From Brevundimonas subvibrioides (lineage in GTDB: Bacteria; Pseudomonadota; Alphaproteobacteria; Caulobacterales; Caulobacteraceae), in contig NZ_NCEQ01000003.1 in NCBI RefSeq assembly GCF_002280785.1, positions 248,001 through 312,000 on the forward strand: a DNA stretch of 64,000 nucleotides. Direction: 5' to 3'. The translations under genes and the position numbers were made by a program. The first letter of the stretch is position 1. Each line of letters begins with the position of its first letter. Shown one piece after another: positions 27,634-39,142 of this stretch. Below the pieces are notes generated by a model. The model had not been told where the DNA came from and ran no database searches. It worked only from the letters and a program-made list of their open reading frames with translations.

Positions 27634-28935
27634 GTGACGGGACGGATCGACAGGGTCGCCATAGTCGGGGGCGGCTTCTCGGGGGCCATGCTCGCGGCGC
27701 GGCTGGCCGAACGCGGGACCAACTCCATCCTGATCAACCGGACGCCGGACTTCGGTCTGGGCGTCGCCTATTCGACGCCGTTCGCGGGGCATCTGCTCAA
27801 CGTCCGCTCCGCGCGGATGAGCGCCCTGGCCGACCGCCCCGATCATTTCGTCCGCTGGCTGGAGGCCAATGCGCCCGAACATGAGGATCCGGAGGGGTTC
27901 GCGCCGCGGATGATCTTCGGCCGCTATGTCCAGGCGAGGCTGGCCGGGGTCGAGGCCGCCCATCCCGGCCGGATCGAACGCGTGGTCGGGGAGGTCGCGG
28001 GCATAGGGGCTGGCGGCGTCGCCCTGTCCGACGGCCGCCGCATCGCCGCCGACGCCGTCGTCCTGACCACCGGCAATCCGGCCCCGCGCACGGCCTCGGG
28101 CGAGGCGGGCGCGGTCATCTCCGACCCCTGGGCGCCGGGCGCGCTCGATCCCGTCGGCGCCGAAGACGACATCCTGATCGTCGGCACGGGCCTGACCATG
28201 GTCGATATGCTGCTGTCGCTGGAGGGACGCGGCTGGCGCGGACGGGCGATGGCCCTGTCCCGACGCGGCCTGCTGCCCCGGGCGCACGGCGAGCTTCCTG
28301 ATCCGCCTGCGCGGGCATCGCCCGCCCTGTTGAACGGTCCGCTGTCCGCCCGTCTCGCCGAGGCGCGAAAGATGTCCGCCCGCTCGGGCTGGCGCGAGAT
28401 GATGGAGGGCCTGCGCCCCATCACCGCCGACCTTTGGGCCGAGGCCGATATCGCCACGCGCAGCCGGATCGTGCGCCACCTGCGGCCGTGGTGGGACGTC
28501 CACCGCCACCGGCTGGCGCCGCAGATCGGAGCCCAAATCGACCGGATGCTGGCCGAAGGTCGGCTCGCCGTCGTCTCCGGTCGGGTGAAGGCGATCACGG
28601 CCGATGCGGACGGCGTCCGTCTCGACTGGCGTCCGCGTCAGGGCCCGGCCCGGGAACCGCTGACCGCCCGCTGGCTGCTCGACTGCACCGGCCCCGGCCA
28701 TGCGCCCGAGGCCGATCCCGTGACCGGCCCCCTGCTGATCGACGGCCGGGCGCGGCTGGATCCGTTGCGGCTGGGGCTGGAGCTGGACGCCTCAGGCCGG
28801 GTTCTGGCGGCCGACGGAGACGCCGATCCACGACTGTTCGTGCTCGGCCCGCCGGCGCGCGCCGCCTTCTGGGAGACGATCGCCGTGCCCGATATCAGGA
28901 AGCGGATCGAGGATGTGGTCCTGGCGCTCGTCTAG
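27634..28935 (+). CDS. FAD/NAD(P)-binding oxidoreductase-like protein
   Basis: A 433-residue protein with an N-terminal dinucleotide fold (VAIVGGGFSGAMLAARLAE), a second one (DILIVGTGLTMVDMLLSLEG) and the C-terminal LFVLGPPARAAFWETIAVPD. This matches the FAD-NAD(P)-binding family (PF13454-like), whose substrates are largely unknown. GTG start 27634, 65 bp after the repeat. Downstream 28936-29066 holds no recognisable gene. Confidence 0.75.
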   Translation: MTGRIDRVAIVGGGFSGAMLAARLAERGTNSILINRTPDFGLGVAYSTPFAGHLLNVRSARMSALADRPDHFVRWLEANAPEHEDPEGFAPRMIFGRYVQARLAGVEAAHPGRIERVVGEVAGIGAGGVALSDGRRIAADAVVLTTGNPAPRTASGEAGAVISDPWAPGALDPVGAEDDILIVGTGLTMVDMLLSLEGRGWRGRAMALSRRGLLPRAHGELPDPPARASPALLNGPLSARLAEARKMSARSGWREMMEGLRPITADLWAEADIATRSRIVRHLRPWWDVHRHRLAPQIGAQIDRMLAEGRLAVVSGRVKAITADADGVRLDWRPRQGPAREPLTARWLLDCTGPGHAPEADPVTGPLLIDGRARLDPLRLGLELDASGRVLAADGDADPRLFVLGPPARAAFWETIAVPDIRKRIEDVVLALV

Positions 28936-29066
28936 CGAAAGGCGCCCTGGTGCCGGTTGAGGCCGCGTTCAAGGCCGCCCACGGCCGCAGGCCGGCGCCC
29001 GAAAGGCACAGCGCGGTGTTGAAACTGGCCGAGCTGACGAAACGGGTGGAGGGGGATGAAGGAGGG

Positions 29067-30416
29067 CTAGCCGGCGGCCTTCACCGCCGCCGCGACCTCG
29101 GCGACGACCCGTTTCACCAGGGCCGCGTCGTCGCCCTCGGCCATGACGCGGATCAGTTTCTCGGTGCCGGACGGGCGGACCAGCAGGCGACCCTGACCGG
29201 CGAGGGCGGCCTCGGCCTCGGCAATGGCGGCCTTGACCTTCGCGTCCTCCAGCGGCTTGCCGCCGGTGAAGCGGACGTTCTGGAGCAGTTGGGGGACGGG
29301 GTCGAACTGGCGGGCCAGTTCGCTCATCGGCTTGCCGCTTTCGACCAGCACGGCCAGCACCTGCAGCGCGGCCATCAGGCCGTCGCCGGTGGTGGCGTGA
29401 TCGTGCAGGATCAGGTGGCCGGACTGTTCGCCGCCCAGGTTGAAACCGCCCTCGCGCATCCGCTCCATGACGTAGCGGTCGCCGACCCTGGTCCGCTCCA
29501 GCGTCAGGCCGTCGCCGGTCAGGGCGCGCTCGAGGCCGAGGTTGGACATGACGGTGGCGACCACGCCGCCGCCCTTGAGCACGCCGCGCCGGGCCCAGTC
29601 GCGGCCGATCAGGGCCATGATCTGGTCGCCGTCGACGACCCTGCCGTTCTCGTCGCAGATGATCAGCCGGTCGGCGTCGCCGTCGAGGGCGATGCCGATG
29701 TCGGCCCGCTTCTCCCTGACCACGGCCGCCAGCGTCGCCGGATGGGTCGAGCCGCAATCGGCGTTGATATTGGTCCCGTTGGGCGAGACCCCGACTGAAC
29801 AGACCTCGGCGCCCAGTTCATAGAGGGTGGTGGGCGCGACCTTGTAGCCGGCGCCGTTGGCGCAATCGATGGCGATGCGCAGGCCCGCCAGCGACAGGTG
29901 CCGCGGGAAGGCCGCCTTGGCGATCTCGATATAACGGGCCTGGGCGTCGTCGATGCGCTTGACCCGGCCCAACCGGTCGGAGACCGCCAGCCCCTCGTTG
30001 AGGCCGTCGTCCATCATGGACTCGATCTTCAGCTCCGTCTCGTCCGACAGCTTGTAGCCGTCAGGGCCGAACAGCTTGATGCCGTTGTCCGCATAGTCGT
30101 TGTGCGAGGCGGAAATCATCACGCCCAGATCGGCCCGCATCGACCGGGTCATCATCGCCACGCCCGGCGTCGGCAGAGGCCCGAAGGTCAGGACGTCCAT
30201 GCCCACCGAGGCGAACCCCGCCACCAGGGCCGGCTCGATCATATAGCCGGACAGGCGGGTGTCCTTGCCGATCACCACCAGATGGCGGCGGTCGTCGCCC
30301 GACATGAACAGCTTGCCCGCCGCCAGACCGACGCGCAGGGCGACCTCGGCCGTCATCGGACTGGTGTTCGCCTTGCCGCGAATGCCGTCCGTACCGAAAT
30401 ATTTGCGCTCGCCCAT
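29067..30416 (-). CDS. glmM: Phosphoglucosamine mutase
   Basis: Converts glucosamine-6-phosphate to glucosamine-1-phosphate for peptidoglycan and LPS precursors. 449 residues. N-terminal [13 protein letters not shown], phosphoserine loop [20 protein letters not shown], metal site [19 protein letters not shown] and [15 protein letters not shown] 30416. Divergent from glmS, which makes its substrate; the 127-bp gap between them must hold both promoters. Confidence 0.95.
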   Translation of the reverse strand: MGERKYFGTDGIRGKANTSPMTAEVALRVGLAAGKLFMSGDDRRHLVVIGKDTRLSGYMIEPALVAGFASVGMDVLTFGPLPTPGVAMMTRSMRADLGVMISASHNDYADNGIKLFGPDGYKLSDETELKIESMMDDGLNEGLAVSDRLGRVKRIDDAQARYIEIAKAAFPRHLSLAGLRIAIDCANGAGYKVAPTTLYELGAEVCSVGVSPNGTNINADCGSTHPATLAAVVREKRADIGIALDGDADRLIICDENGRVVDGDQIMALIGRDWARRGVLKGGGVVATVMSNLGLERALTGDGLTLERTRVGDRYVMERMREGGFNLGGEQSGHLILHDHATTGDGLMAALQVLAVLVESGKPMSELARQFDPVPQLLQNVRFTGGKPLEDAKVKAAIAEAEAALAGQGRLLVRPSGTEKLIRVMAEGDDAALVKRVVAEVAAAVKAAG

Positions 30417-30543
30417 GTGCGGCCCTCCGCCGAAACCTGCCGAAACGCCTTTTTAGGTGTCGGCGTCCTAAGGCCGTCCTAGAGCAGACCATCCCGGCCG
30501 TCATCCTCGGCCGTAGACGACCTTGCGGCTGGAGCGACCTGGA

Positions 30544-32364
<1,821 letters not shown>

Positions 32365-32366
32365 AC

Positions 32367-32516
32367 TCTCCTCCCCGTCGCGTAGCGATGGGGAGGTGGA
32401 TCCGTAGCGAAGCGAAGGAGACGGAGGGGTTCTCCGTGCACCAAGAACCCCTCCGTCAGCTCGCAAGAGCTCGCTGCCACCTCCCCATTCGCCAAGCGGC
32501 GAAGAGGGAGGAGACG
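32367..32516. repeat. Palindromic repeat copy 4
   Basis: CTCTCCTCCCCGTCGC ... GGGAGGAGAC; internal arms GACGGAGGGGTTCT and AGAACCCCTCCGTC, outer arms GGGGAGGTGGATCC and CCACCTCCCC. It lies between glmS and galU and could fold into a long RNA hairpin. Confidence 0.8.
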
Positions 32517-32564
32517 AGCACGCACGACATACGTTACGCTCGCCGTCGCTGTCTGGGAGCTTAC

Positions 32565-33443
32565 ATGAGTTCGTCGTCGTCCCGCGTCCGCAAGGCCGTC
32601 CTTCCCGTCGCCGGTCTGGGCACTCGGGTGTTGCCCGCCGCCAAGACGACGCCGAAGAACATGCTCAATGTGTTCGACCGCCCGCTGCTGTCGCACATCG
32701 TCGAGGAGGCGCGCGCCTCCGGCATCGAGCACATGATCTTCGTGGTGGGCCGAGGTCAGACCTCGATCGAGGACTATTTCGACCATGGCTACGAGGTCGA
32801 GGCGATCCTGAAGGCCAAGGGCAAGGACGACATCCTGGCCCAGATCCTGGCCGACCTGCCCCGCCCGGGTGAGATGAGCTTCGTGCGCCAGATGGCGCCC
32901 CTGGGTCTGGGCCACGCGGTCTTCTGCGCGCGCGACCTGATCGGCGACGAGCCTTTCGCCGTCATCCTGCCCGACATGCTGATGATGGCGGAGGCCCCGG
33001 CCCTGAAACAGGCGATCGAAGCCCACGACCAGACCGGCGGAAACATCGTCGTCGTCGAGCCGGCGCCCGAGGGAGAGACTCACAAATACGGCATCGTCGC
33101 CCTGGATGGGCAGGACGGGCGCCTGAACCGGATGACCGGCATGGTCGAGAAGCCGCCGCTGGGGACCGAACCGTCGAACCTGTTCATCTCCGGTCGCTAT
33201 GTGCTGACGCCCGACATCTTCCCCCTGCTGGCCGACCAGCAGTCGGGCGCCGGCGGCGAGATTCAGCTGACCGACGCCATGGCCCGGCTGATGCAGGTCA
33301 GGGACTTCCACGCGCTGGAATACGAGGGGACGACCTTCGACTGCGGCGATCCGGTGGGGCTGCTGAGGGCCAATGTCGCCTATGCCTTGAAGCACGCCGG
33401 CCTCGGCGAGGCGGCGCGTGCGGCGATTACGCCGCTGCTCTAG
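32565..33443 (+). CDS. galU: UTP-glucose-1-phosphate uridylyltransferase
   Basis: Makes UDP-glucose. 292 residues with the pyrophosphorylase signature AVLPVAGLGTRVLPAAKTTP, KNMLNVFDRPLL, VGRGQTSIEDYF, LPDMLM, GMVEKP and GEIQLTDAMA. ATG 32565 follows GGGAG. UDP-glucose is the direct substrate of the enzyme encoded next (sqdB), which makes the pair functionally coherent. Confidence 0.93.
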   Translation: MSSSSSRVRKAVLPVAGLGTRVLPAAKTTPKNMLNVFDRPLLSHIVEEARASGIEHMIFVVGRGQTSIEDYFDHGYEVEAILKAKGKDDILAQILADLPRPGEMSFVRQMAPLGLGHAVFCARDLIGDEPFAVILPDMLMMAEAPALKQAIEAHDQTGGNIVVVEPAPEGETHKYGIVALDGQDGRLNRMTGMVEKPPLGTEPSNLFISGRYVLTPDIFPLLADQQSGAGGEIQLTDAMARLMQVRDFHALEYEGTTFDCGDPVGLLRANVAYALKHAGLGEAARAAITPLL

Positions 33444-33511
33444 GCAACCGCTCCGCTTTGCTCCGCCCCCCGGCTTCGGCTAGGCAAGGTCGGGGCGGAG
33501 GAAAAGACGTG

Positions 33512-34750
33512 ATGAAGGTACTGGTTCTGGGCGGGGACGGCTTCTGCGGCTGGCCCACGGCGCTGCATCTGTCGGCCCGTGGCTGGGACGTGATCGTCGT
33601 CGACAACCTCAGCCGCCGGAACATCGACAACGAGCTGGAGGTTCAGTCCCTCACCCCCATCCGGACCATGGGCGAGCGGATCGCCGCATGGAAGGACGTC
33701 AGCGGCCGCGACATCGGCTTCGTCAACATGAACGTCGGCAAGGAATTCGACCGCCTCGTCGCCCTGATCCGGGACGAAAAGCCCGACAGCGTCGTCCATT
33801 TCGCCGAACAGCGGGCCGCCCCCTATTCGATGAAGTCGGCGCGGCACAAGCTCTACACGGTCGACAACAACATCAACGCCACCAACCACCTGCTGGCCGC
33901 CATCGTCGAAAGCGGACTGGACGTCCACCTGGCGCATCTGGGGACCATGGGGGTCTATGGCTACACCACCGCCGGGCTGCGCATCCCGGAAGGCTATCTG
34001 AAGGTCACGGTCCAGACCGACTTCGGCCCGACCGAACAGGAGATTCTGTTCCCGCCGAACCCGGGCTCGATCTACCATATGACCAAGACCCAGGACGCCC
34101 TGCTGTTCCAGTTCTACGCCAAGAACGACGGGGTCCGGATCACCGACCTGCACCAGGGCATCGTCTGGGGCGCCCAGACTGAAGAGACGAAACAGGACGA
34201 GCGGCTGATCAACCGGTTCGACTATGACGGCGACTACGGCACCGTGCTGAACCGGTTCCTGATGCAGGGCGCGCTCGGCTATCCGCTGACGGTGCACGGC
34301 ACGGGCGGCCAGACGCGGGCCTTTATCCACATCCAGGACACGGTGCGCTGCGTCGAACTGGCCCTGAAGAACCCGCCGGAGAAGGGCGAACGGGTCAAGA
34401 TCCTGAACCAGATGACCGAGAGCCGCCGGGTCCGCGACCTGGCCGCCATGGTCGCCGGGATGACGGGCGCCGAGGTCCACAACGTCGCCAATCCCCGTCT
34501 CGAGGCCGACGAGAACGAGCTGGTCGTCGCCAACGACCAGTTCCGCGACCTGGGGCTGAAGCCGATCACCCTGGCCGAGGGGCTGATGGCCGACGTCACC
34601 GACATCGCGCGCCGCTATGCCGACCGGGCCGACCGGACCAAGATTCCCTGCGTCTCCGCCTGGAACGGCAAGCGGGCCGAAGCCTTGCGCTCCGCCCCGG
34701 AACCCGCGCCGGCGCCCGTTCCCACTCCCGCCGAGGCGCGGGTCGGCTGA
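33512..34750 (+). CDS. sqdB: UDP-sulfoquinovose synthase (SQD1/SqdB)
   Basis: Extended SDR enzyme that makes UDP-sulfoquinovose from UDP-glucose and sulfite for the sulfolipid SQDG. About 412 residues. SQD1 hallmarks: VLVLGGDGFCGWPTALHLS, NLSRRNIDNELEVQSLTPI, DSVVHFAEQRAAPYSMK, LGTMGVYGY, YHMTKTQDALL, DLHQGIVWGAQTEET and NRFDYDGDYGTVLNRF. ATG 33512 or GTG 33509, both after GGAGG. The C terminus has a Pro/Ala extension. No sqdC/D/X glycosyltransferase is adjacent. Confidence 0.85.
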   Translation: MKVLVLGGDGFCGWPTALHLSARGWDVIVVDNLSRRNIDNELEVQSLTPIRTMGERIAAWKDVSGRDIGFVNMNVGKEFDRLVALIRDEKPDSVVHFAEQRAAPYSMKSARHKLYTVDNNINATNHLLAAIVESGLDVHLAHLGTMGVYGYTTAGLRIPEGYLKVTVQTDFGPTEQEILFPPNPGSIYHMTKTQDALLFQFYAKNDGVRITDLHQGIVWGAQTEETKQDERLINRFDYDGDYGTVLNRFLMQGALGYPLTVHGTGGQTRAFIHIQDTVRCVELALKNPPEKGERVKILNQMTESRRVRDLAAMVAGMTGAEVHNVANPRLEADENELVVANDQFRDLGLKPITLAEGLMADVTDIARRYADRADRTKIPCVSAWNGKRAEALRSAPEPAPAPVPTPAEARVG

Positions 34751-34758
34751 GCCCAGGA

Positions 34759-35622
34759 ATGGCGCACGGGTCCCTGCTGATTTTCGGCGCCGGCTATCTC
34801 GGCCGGGCGGTGCTGGCCGAGGCGGCGAAACGCGGCCTGTCAACGGCGGCGACCTCGCGCAATCCCGAGCGACGCGACGCGCTGAAAGCCGAAGGCGTTA
34901 CGGCGGTCGATCCGGCCGATCCCTCGTCGCTGACGGACGCGGTCGCGAAAGCCGCCGTCATCCTGGTCACCGCTCCGCCCGACGGCGGCGGCTGTCCCGG
35001 CTCCAGAGCCCTCTTACCCGCCCTGACCGAGGCGCAGGCCTATCCCGACTGGATCGGCTACGTCTCCTCGACCGCCGTCTATGGCGACCGCGACGGCGGC
35101 TGGGTGTTCGAGGACGACGCCCTGAACGCCGCCAGCCTGGAGGGCGCACGCCGCGTCCGGGCCGAGGCGGACTGGCTGGACGCCGGTCGCGGCATGGGGC
35201 TGACGGTGCAGGTGTTCCGCCTGCCGGCCATCTATGGCCCCGGCCGGTCGGTGGTCGATCGTCTGCGCGACGGCTCGGCAAGGATCGTGCGCAAGCCCGG
35301 CCAGGTCTTCAACCGCATCTATGTCGACGACGCCGTCGCCGGTCTGTTCGCCTCGATGGACCGGCCCAGGCCCGGCGGGATCTACAACCTGACCGACGAC
35401 GCCCCCTCGCCGGTCGATGTCGTCATGGCCGACGCCGCGCGGCGCATGGGCCTGCCGCAGCCGCCCGAGGTCGACTGGACCGATCCATCGGTGTCGGACG
35501 CGATGCGGCGCTTCTACCTCGACTCCAAACGCATCTCGAACGCCCGCGCCAAGGCTGAACTGGGCTGGCGACCGGCCCACCCGACCTGGCGCGAGGGGCT
35601 GGAGGCGATCCTGGCAGGGTGA
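34759..35622 (+). CDS. SDR-family NAD(P)-dependent oxidoreductase
   Basis: A 287-residue extended SDR (YeeZ-like): LLIFGAGYLGRAVLAEA, VSSTAVYGDRDGGWV, FRLPAIYGPGRSVVDRL, VFNRIYVDDAVAGLFASM and YNLTDDAPSP. The usual YxxxK motif is not obvious, as in YeeZ relatives, so catalysis is uncertain. Only 8 bp after sqdB, so co-transcribed. Confidence 0.75.
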   Translation: MAHGSLLIFGAGYLGRAVLAEAAKRGLSTAATSRNPERRDALKAEGVTAVDPADPSSLTDAVAKAAVILVTAPPDGGGCPGSRALLPALTEAQAYPDWIGYVSSTAVYGDRDGGWVFEDDALNAASLEGARRVRAEADWLDAGRGMGLTVQVFRLPAIYGPGRSVVDRLRDGSARIVRKPGQVFNRIYVDDAVAGLFASMDRPRPGGIYNLTDDAPSPVDVVMADAARRMGLPQPPEVDWTDPSVSDAMRRFYLDSKRISNARAKAELGWRPAHPTWREGLEAILAG

Positions 35623-35627
35623 TCGTG

Positions 35628-35779
35628 TCTCCTCCCCGCGCCGCAGGCAGCGGGAGGTGGATCCGGAGCGAAGCGGAGGAGACGGAGGGGTTCTTTCTGC
35701 ATGCGGCCAGAACCCCTCCGTCAGCTCGCAAGGGCTCGCTGCCACCTCCCCATCGGCTAAGCCGACAGGGAGGAGACGT
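35628..35779. repeat. Palindromic repeat copy 5
   Basis: GTCTCCTCCCCGCGCC ... GGGAGGAGAC, with inner arms GACGGAGGGGTTCT and AGAACCCCTCCGTC and outer arms GGGAGGTGGATCC and CCACCTCCC. It separates two convergent genes. Confidence 0.8.
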
Positions 35780-35784
35780 GCTGC

Positions 35785-36555
35785 CTAGCCGACCCTTGGT
35801 GTCTTCAGCCTGCGCTTGTTCGCGTGCGTCTCCGGCGCCGTGCCCAGGGCCTCGGGGATCTCGCCCTTGAAGTAGAACCTCTGCCACGCCTCTTTCGCCG
35901 CATCGGGATCGCCGGAGGCGAGGCGGGTGTTGAAATCCGTCCGCTGGCGGTTCCAGGCCTCGAACTGGCCCTTCATCACCGGGTTGGACTCCAGCGTGCG
36001 GATCACCGGCTGGACCGCCTCCATCTTGCGGTGCTCGACCAGATGGATGAAGCAGAAGGGCTCGCCGCGCTCGAACTTCACCCGGCCCGGGCGGGTGAAC
36101 AGCCAGTTCATGGTGAAGGGGAAGGGCAGCCAGTCGGTCTCGATCAGCCCGACCAGGGGCTGGATCCCGTCCTTCATATGGTTGGGCGAGCCCCCGCAGA
36201 TCATCCCCCAGCCTGGCGGCGTGCGGAACAGATACTGGGGGTGCATGGTCAGGACCCCGCGCGAGAAGTGCGAGGTGACGAAATGGTCCAGCTCGGGCTG
36301 GGGCCGTTCGGGCGTGATGGTGATGTCGGCCTGGGACGGCCCGCCGTTCCACTCCGCCGTGAAGGTGAAGGGACACAGGATCTCCCACCCCGTGGTGTTG
36401 GCCATGGTCAGGGGCAGGCAACGATACGGATGCCGGCTGACGAAGGCGTCCATCCAGTTCCGCGACTGACGCCCGGGCACCAGATCCGGCGGCCGGGCCG
36501 ACATGGGGTAGCATTCCAGTTCCAAGGCGACGCTCCGGGCGGTATCGAGGTGCAT
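35785..36555 (-). CDS. DUF6065-type conserved protein
   Basis: A 256-residue protein of an uncharacterised family: [80 protein letters not shown]. No signal peptide, membrane segment or known catalytic motif. Such proteins often sit in secondary-metabolite or accessory contexts, but the context here gives no role. ATG 36555 ([17 protein letters not shown]) preferred to the longer frame because that one would overlap the divergent gene at 36576. Confidence 0.65.
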   Translation of the reverse strand: MHLDTARSVALELECYPMSARPPDLVPGRQSRNWMDAFVSRHPYRCLPLTMANTTGWEILCPFTFTAEWNGGPSQADITITPERPQPELDHFVTSHFSRGVLTMHPQYLFRTPPGWGMICGGSPNHMKDGIQPLVGLIETDWLPFPFTMNWLFTRPGRVKFERGEPFCFIHLVEHRKMEAVQPVIRTLESNPVMKGQFEAWNRQRTDFNTRLASGDPDAAKEAWQRFYFKGEIPEALGTAPETHANKRRLKTPRVG

Positions 36556-36575
36556 CACTCCTAACCCGGCCAAGC

Positions 36576-37124
36576 ATGACCGCTCAACCACTGCATGATC
36601 GCGACAGTCTGATCGCCTGGATGGCCGAGCGGGGCATCGAGCAGACGACCCGTGACCACCCCGCCGTCTTCACCGTCGACGAGGGCCACGAGATCAAGGC
36701 CGCCATGCCCGGCGCCCACACCAAGAACCTGTTCCTCAAGGACAAGAAGGGCCGACTGTGGCTGATTTCGGCCCGTCAGGACACGGTCATCGACCTCAAA
36801 GCCTCGCCCCGGACCATCGGCTCGGACCGGGTGTCGTTCGGCAATGAGGTCCTAATGTACGAGACCCTCGGCGTGCGTCCGGGCTCGGTCACGGCGCTGG
36901 GGCTGATCAACGACGTCGACCGGCGGGTGACCTTCGTCATCGACCAGCGGCTGTGGGAGGCCGATATCGTCAACTTCCACCCCCTGACGAATACGGCGAC
37001 CACGGCTCTGAGCCAGGCCGCGTTCCGGCGCGTGCTGGCCGAGATCGGGCGGGAACCGCTGGTGATCGACTTTTCCTGCAACGCCTCCGGCGACTTGCCG
37101 CAGGCGGCCTCCGCGACCATCTGA
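36576..37124 (+). CDS. proX: Prolyl-tRNA editing deacylase (ProXp-ala type)
   Basis: Free-standing YbaK-like domain that hydrolyses Ala-tRNA(Pro). 182 residues: [58 protein letters not shown] and [13 protein letters not shown]. The KNLFLKDKK and PGSVTALGL segments are conserved in the INS/ProX family; the Caulobacter enzyme is the characterised ProXp-ala. ATG 36576. Confidence 0.85.
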   Translation: MTAQPLHDRDSLIAWMAERGIEQTTRDHPAVFTVDEGHEIKAAMPGAHTKNLFLKDKKGRLWLISARQDTVIDLKASPRTIGSDRVSFGNEVLMYETLGVRPGSVTALGLINDVDRRVTFVIDQRLWEADIVNFHPLTNTATTALSQAAFRRVLAEIGREPLVIDFSCNASGDLPQAASATI

Positions 37125-37164
37125 GCCCTACCGCGTTACATCCCCGAGCTTCAAAAGAGATCCG

Positions 37165-38064
37165 ATGACCCTTGCCGATCCCCAGACCTCCGGAACCGAC
37201 GACCTGATCAAGGACGGCTCCGACGCCGGCTTCATGGACGACGTGATCGCCCAGTCGAAGGTTCAGCCCGTCATTGTCGACTTCTGGGCCACCTGGTGCG
37301 GCCCGTGCCGGAGCCTGACCCCCGCCCTGGAGAAACAGGTCCGGGCGGCCGGCGGCGCGGTCAAACTGGTCAAGATCGACGTCGACAAGAACCCCGCCTA
37401 CGCCGGCCAGCTGAAGGTCCAGTCGATCCCGACCGTCTATGCCTTCGTCGACGGCCAGCCGGTCGACGGCTTCCAGGGCGCAGTGCCGGAAAGCCAGATC
37501 AAGGCCTTCATCGAAAAGCTGTCGGGCGGCGCGGGCGTGAACACCGACGTCGAACAGCTGCTGGCCCTGGGCGAGGAATCGCTGGGCCTGTCGGACTTCG
37601 GCGGCGCGGCCCAGGCCTTCGCCCACGTCCTGACCATGGAGCCCGAGAACCAGAAGGCCATCGCCGGCATGGCGCGGGTCTATCTGGCCGGGGGCGACGC
37701 GGATCAGGCCCGCCAGACCATCGCCATGGCCCCCCAGGATTCGACCGAACCCTCGGTCGTCACGGTCCGGGCCCAGCTGGCCCTGTCCTCCAGCGCCCCG
37801 GTCGGCGAGACCGCCGCGCTCGAGGCCAGGGTAAAGGCCGATCCCAACGATCATCAGGCCCGCTACGACCTCGCTCTGGCCCAGGCGGCCGAGGGCGACC
37901 TGAAGGGCGCGGCGACCAGTTTGCTCGACATCGTGTCGGCCGATCGCGACTGGAACGACCAGGCGGCCAGGAAGCATCTTCTGGTCGTGTTCGAGGCCGC
38001 CGGCCTGTCGTCCGACATTGCAAAAGACGGCCGCCGCCGCCTGTCTTCCATTCTGTTTTCCTGA
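37165..38064 (+). CDS. Thioredoxin with TPR tail (YbbN/CnoX-like)
   Basis: A 299-residue protein: thioredoxin domain (about residues 22-125) with active site FWATWCGPCRSL, then helical repeats (LALGEESLGLSDFGGAAQAF, AIAGMARVYLAGGDADQARQ and following). YbbN/CnoX proteins are chaperone-redoxin partners of GroEL and DnaK; this one retains a CGPC pair. ATG 37165. A LON-domain protein gene follows after 10 bp. Confidence 0.88.
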   Translation: MTLADPQTSGTDDLIKDGSDAGFMDDVIAQSKVQPVIVDFWATWCGPCRSLTPALEKQVRAAGGAVKLVKIDVDKNPAYAGQLKVQSIPTVYAFVDGQPVDGFQGAVPESQIKAFIEKLSGGAGVNTDVEQLLALGEESLGLSDFGGAAQAFAHVLTMEPENQKAIAGMARVYLAGGDADQARQTIAMAPQDSTEPSVVTVRAQLALSSSAPVGETAALEARVKADPNDHQARYDLALAQAAEGDLKGAATSLLDIVSADRDWNDQAARKHLLVVFEAAGLSSDIAKDGRRRLSSILFS

Positions 38065-38074
38065 AGGACGTTCG

Positions 38075-38734
38075 ATGGCCCAGGGCTATGTGAAGGCCGT
38101 TGACCTGCCCCAGGTGATCCCGGTGTTTCCGCTGCCGGGGGCCATCCTGCTGCCGCGCGGTCAGCTGCCGCTGAACATCTTCGAGCCGCGCTACCTGAAC
38201 ATGATCGACGACGCGATGGCGGGCGACCGGGTGCTGGGCCTGATCCAGCCGTCCGGCGGGCCGGCGCGGTTGCCCAGCCTTTCGGCGGTGGGGTGCGCCG
38301 GACGGATCACCAGCTTCGCGGAGACGTCCGACGGCCGCTATCTGGTCACCCTGACCGGGGTGGCGCGGTTCCGGGTGGCGTCGGAACTGCCGACCCAGAC
38401 CCCCTATCGCCAGGTCCGCGCCGCCTTCGCTCCGTTCGAGGCCGACCTGTCCGCCCCCCACGGCGGCGAGGCGTTCGACCGCGAGGCCTTCCTCGCCGGG
38501 CTGAAACACTATCTGGAGCGGCGTCAGCTTGAGATCGACTGGGAGACGGCCGAGGCGGCGCCGCAGGAGGCCCTGATCAACAGCCTGTCCATGGCCCTGC
38601 CGTTTGAACCTGCGGAGAAGCAGGCCCTGCTGGAATCTCCGGCGCTCGCAGACCGCGTCGAGGTCCTGACCACCCTGATGCGCATCGACGCGGCCGAGAC
38701 CGGCGACGGCGACACGCCCACGTCGATGCAATAG
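38075..38734 (+). CDS. LON N-terminal substrate-binding domain protein
   Basis: A 219-residue protein consisting only of the Lon N-terminal (PUA-like) domain: IPVFPLPGAILLPRGQLPLN, IFEPRYLNMIDDAM, GRITSFAETSDGRYLVTLTG. It lacks ATPase and protease domains. Stand-alone members occur widely next to thioredoxin genes in alphaproteobacteria; their job is unknown. ATG 38075 with GAAGGA upstream. Confidence 0.85.
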   Translation: MAQGYVKAVDLPQVIPVFPLPGAILLPRGQLPLNIFEPRYLNMIDDAMAGDRVLGLIQPSGGPARLPSLSAVGCAGRITSFAETSDGRYLVTLTGVARFRVASELPTQTPYRQVRAAFAPFEADLSAPHGGEAFDREAFLAGLKHYLERRQLEIDWETAEAAPQEALINSLSMALPFEPAEKQALLESPALADRVEVLTTLMRIDAAETGDGDTPTSMQ

Positions 38735-38812
38735 ACAGACCTATCTCCGATCCACAGAGGACCGGGCTCAAGCAGTGAGCGCCCGCGGCGCGAACGGTAG
38801 CCCGCTACAAAA

Positions 38813-39007
38813 ATGAGCGATGCTTTTCACACGCCGTCGTCGGTCGACCCGCGCCTGCTGGAAGTCCTGGTCTGCCCGGTCACGCGCGGACGGCTCGACT
38901 ACGACCGCGAGGCCAATGAGCTGATTTCCAAGGGGGCGAAGCTGGCCTTCCCGATCCGCGACGGCGTCCCGATCATGCTGCCGGAAGAGGCGCGGCCGCT
39001 CGATTAG
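38813..39007 (+). CDS. Trm112 family protein
   Basis: A 64-residue protein: [49 protein letters not shown]. Typical of bacterial YcaR/Trm112-like proteins. The zinc cysteines of eukaryotic Trm112 are reduced to one (VCPV). Trm112 partners activate methyltransferases; the bacterial role is not established. Confidence 0.85.
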   Translation: MSDAFHTPSSVDPRLLEVLVCPVTRGRLDYDREANELISKGAKLAFPIRDGVPIMLPEEARPLD

Positions 39008-39009
39008 AA

Positions 39010-39142
39010 ATCCTCCCCCGTCGGGGGAGGTGTCACGCAGCGGAGCGGAGTGACGGAGGGGGCTCACCCCGGACACCGGCCTTTGCGGTCGACCCCCTCC
39101 ACCACTTCGTGGTCGATGGCTCCCCCGACGGGGGAGGACTTT
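39010..39142. repeat. Palindromic repeat copy 6
   Basis: CCTCCCCCGTCGGGGGAGG near the left end and CTCCCCCGACGGGGGAGG at the right; inner arms GACGGAGGGGGCTCACCCC and GGTCGACCCCCTCC. It runs to the stop of the convergent ubiH-type gene. Confidence 0.8.

Noticed and set aside
28936..29066. Small gene between the FAD protein and glmM
   Set aside because: No frame with ribosome-binding site or conserved features; treated as empty.
30417..30543. glmS ribozyme or riboswitch upstream of glmS
   Set aside because: The 127-bp gap is too short to hold both this and the divergent promoters, and no ribozyme core was seen; glmS ribozymes are typical of Firmicutes.
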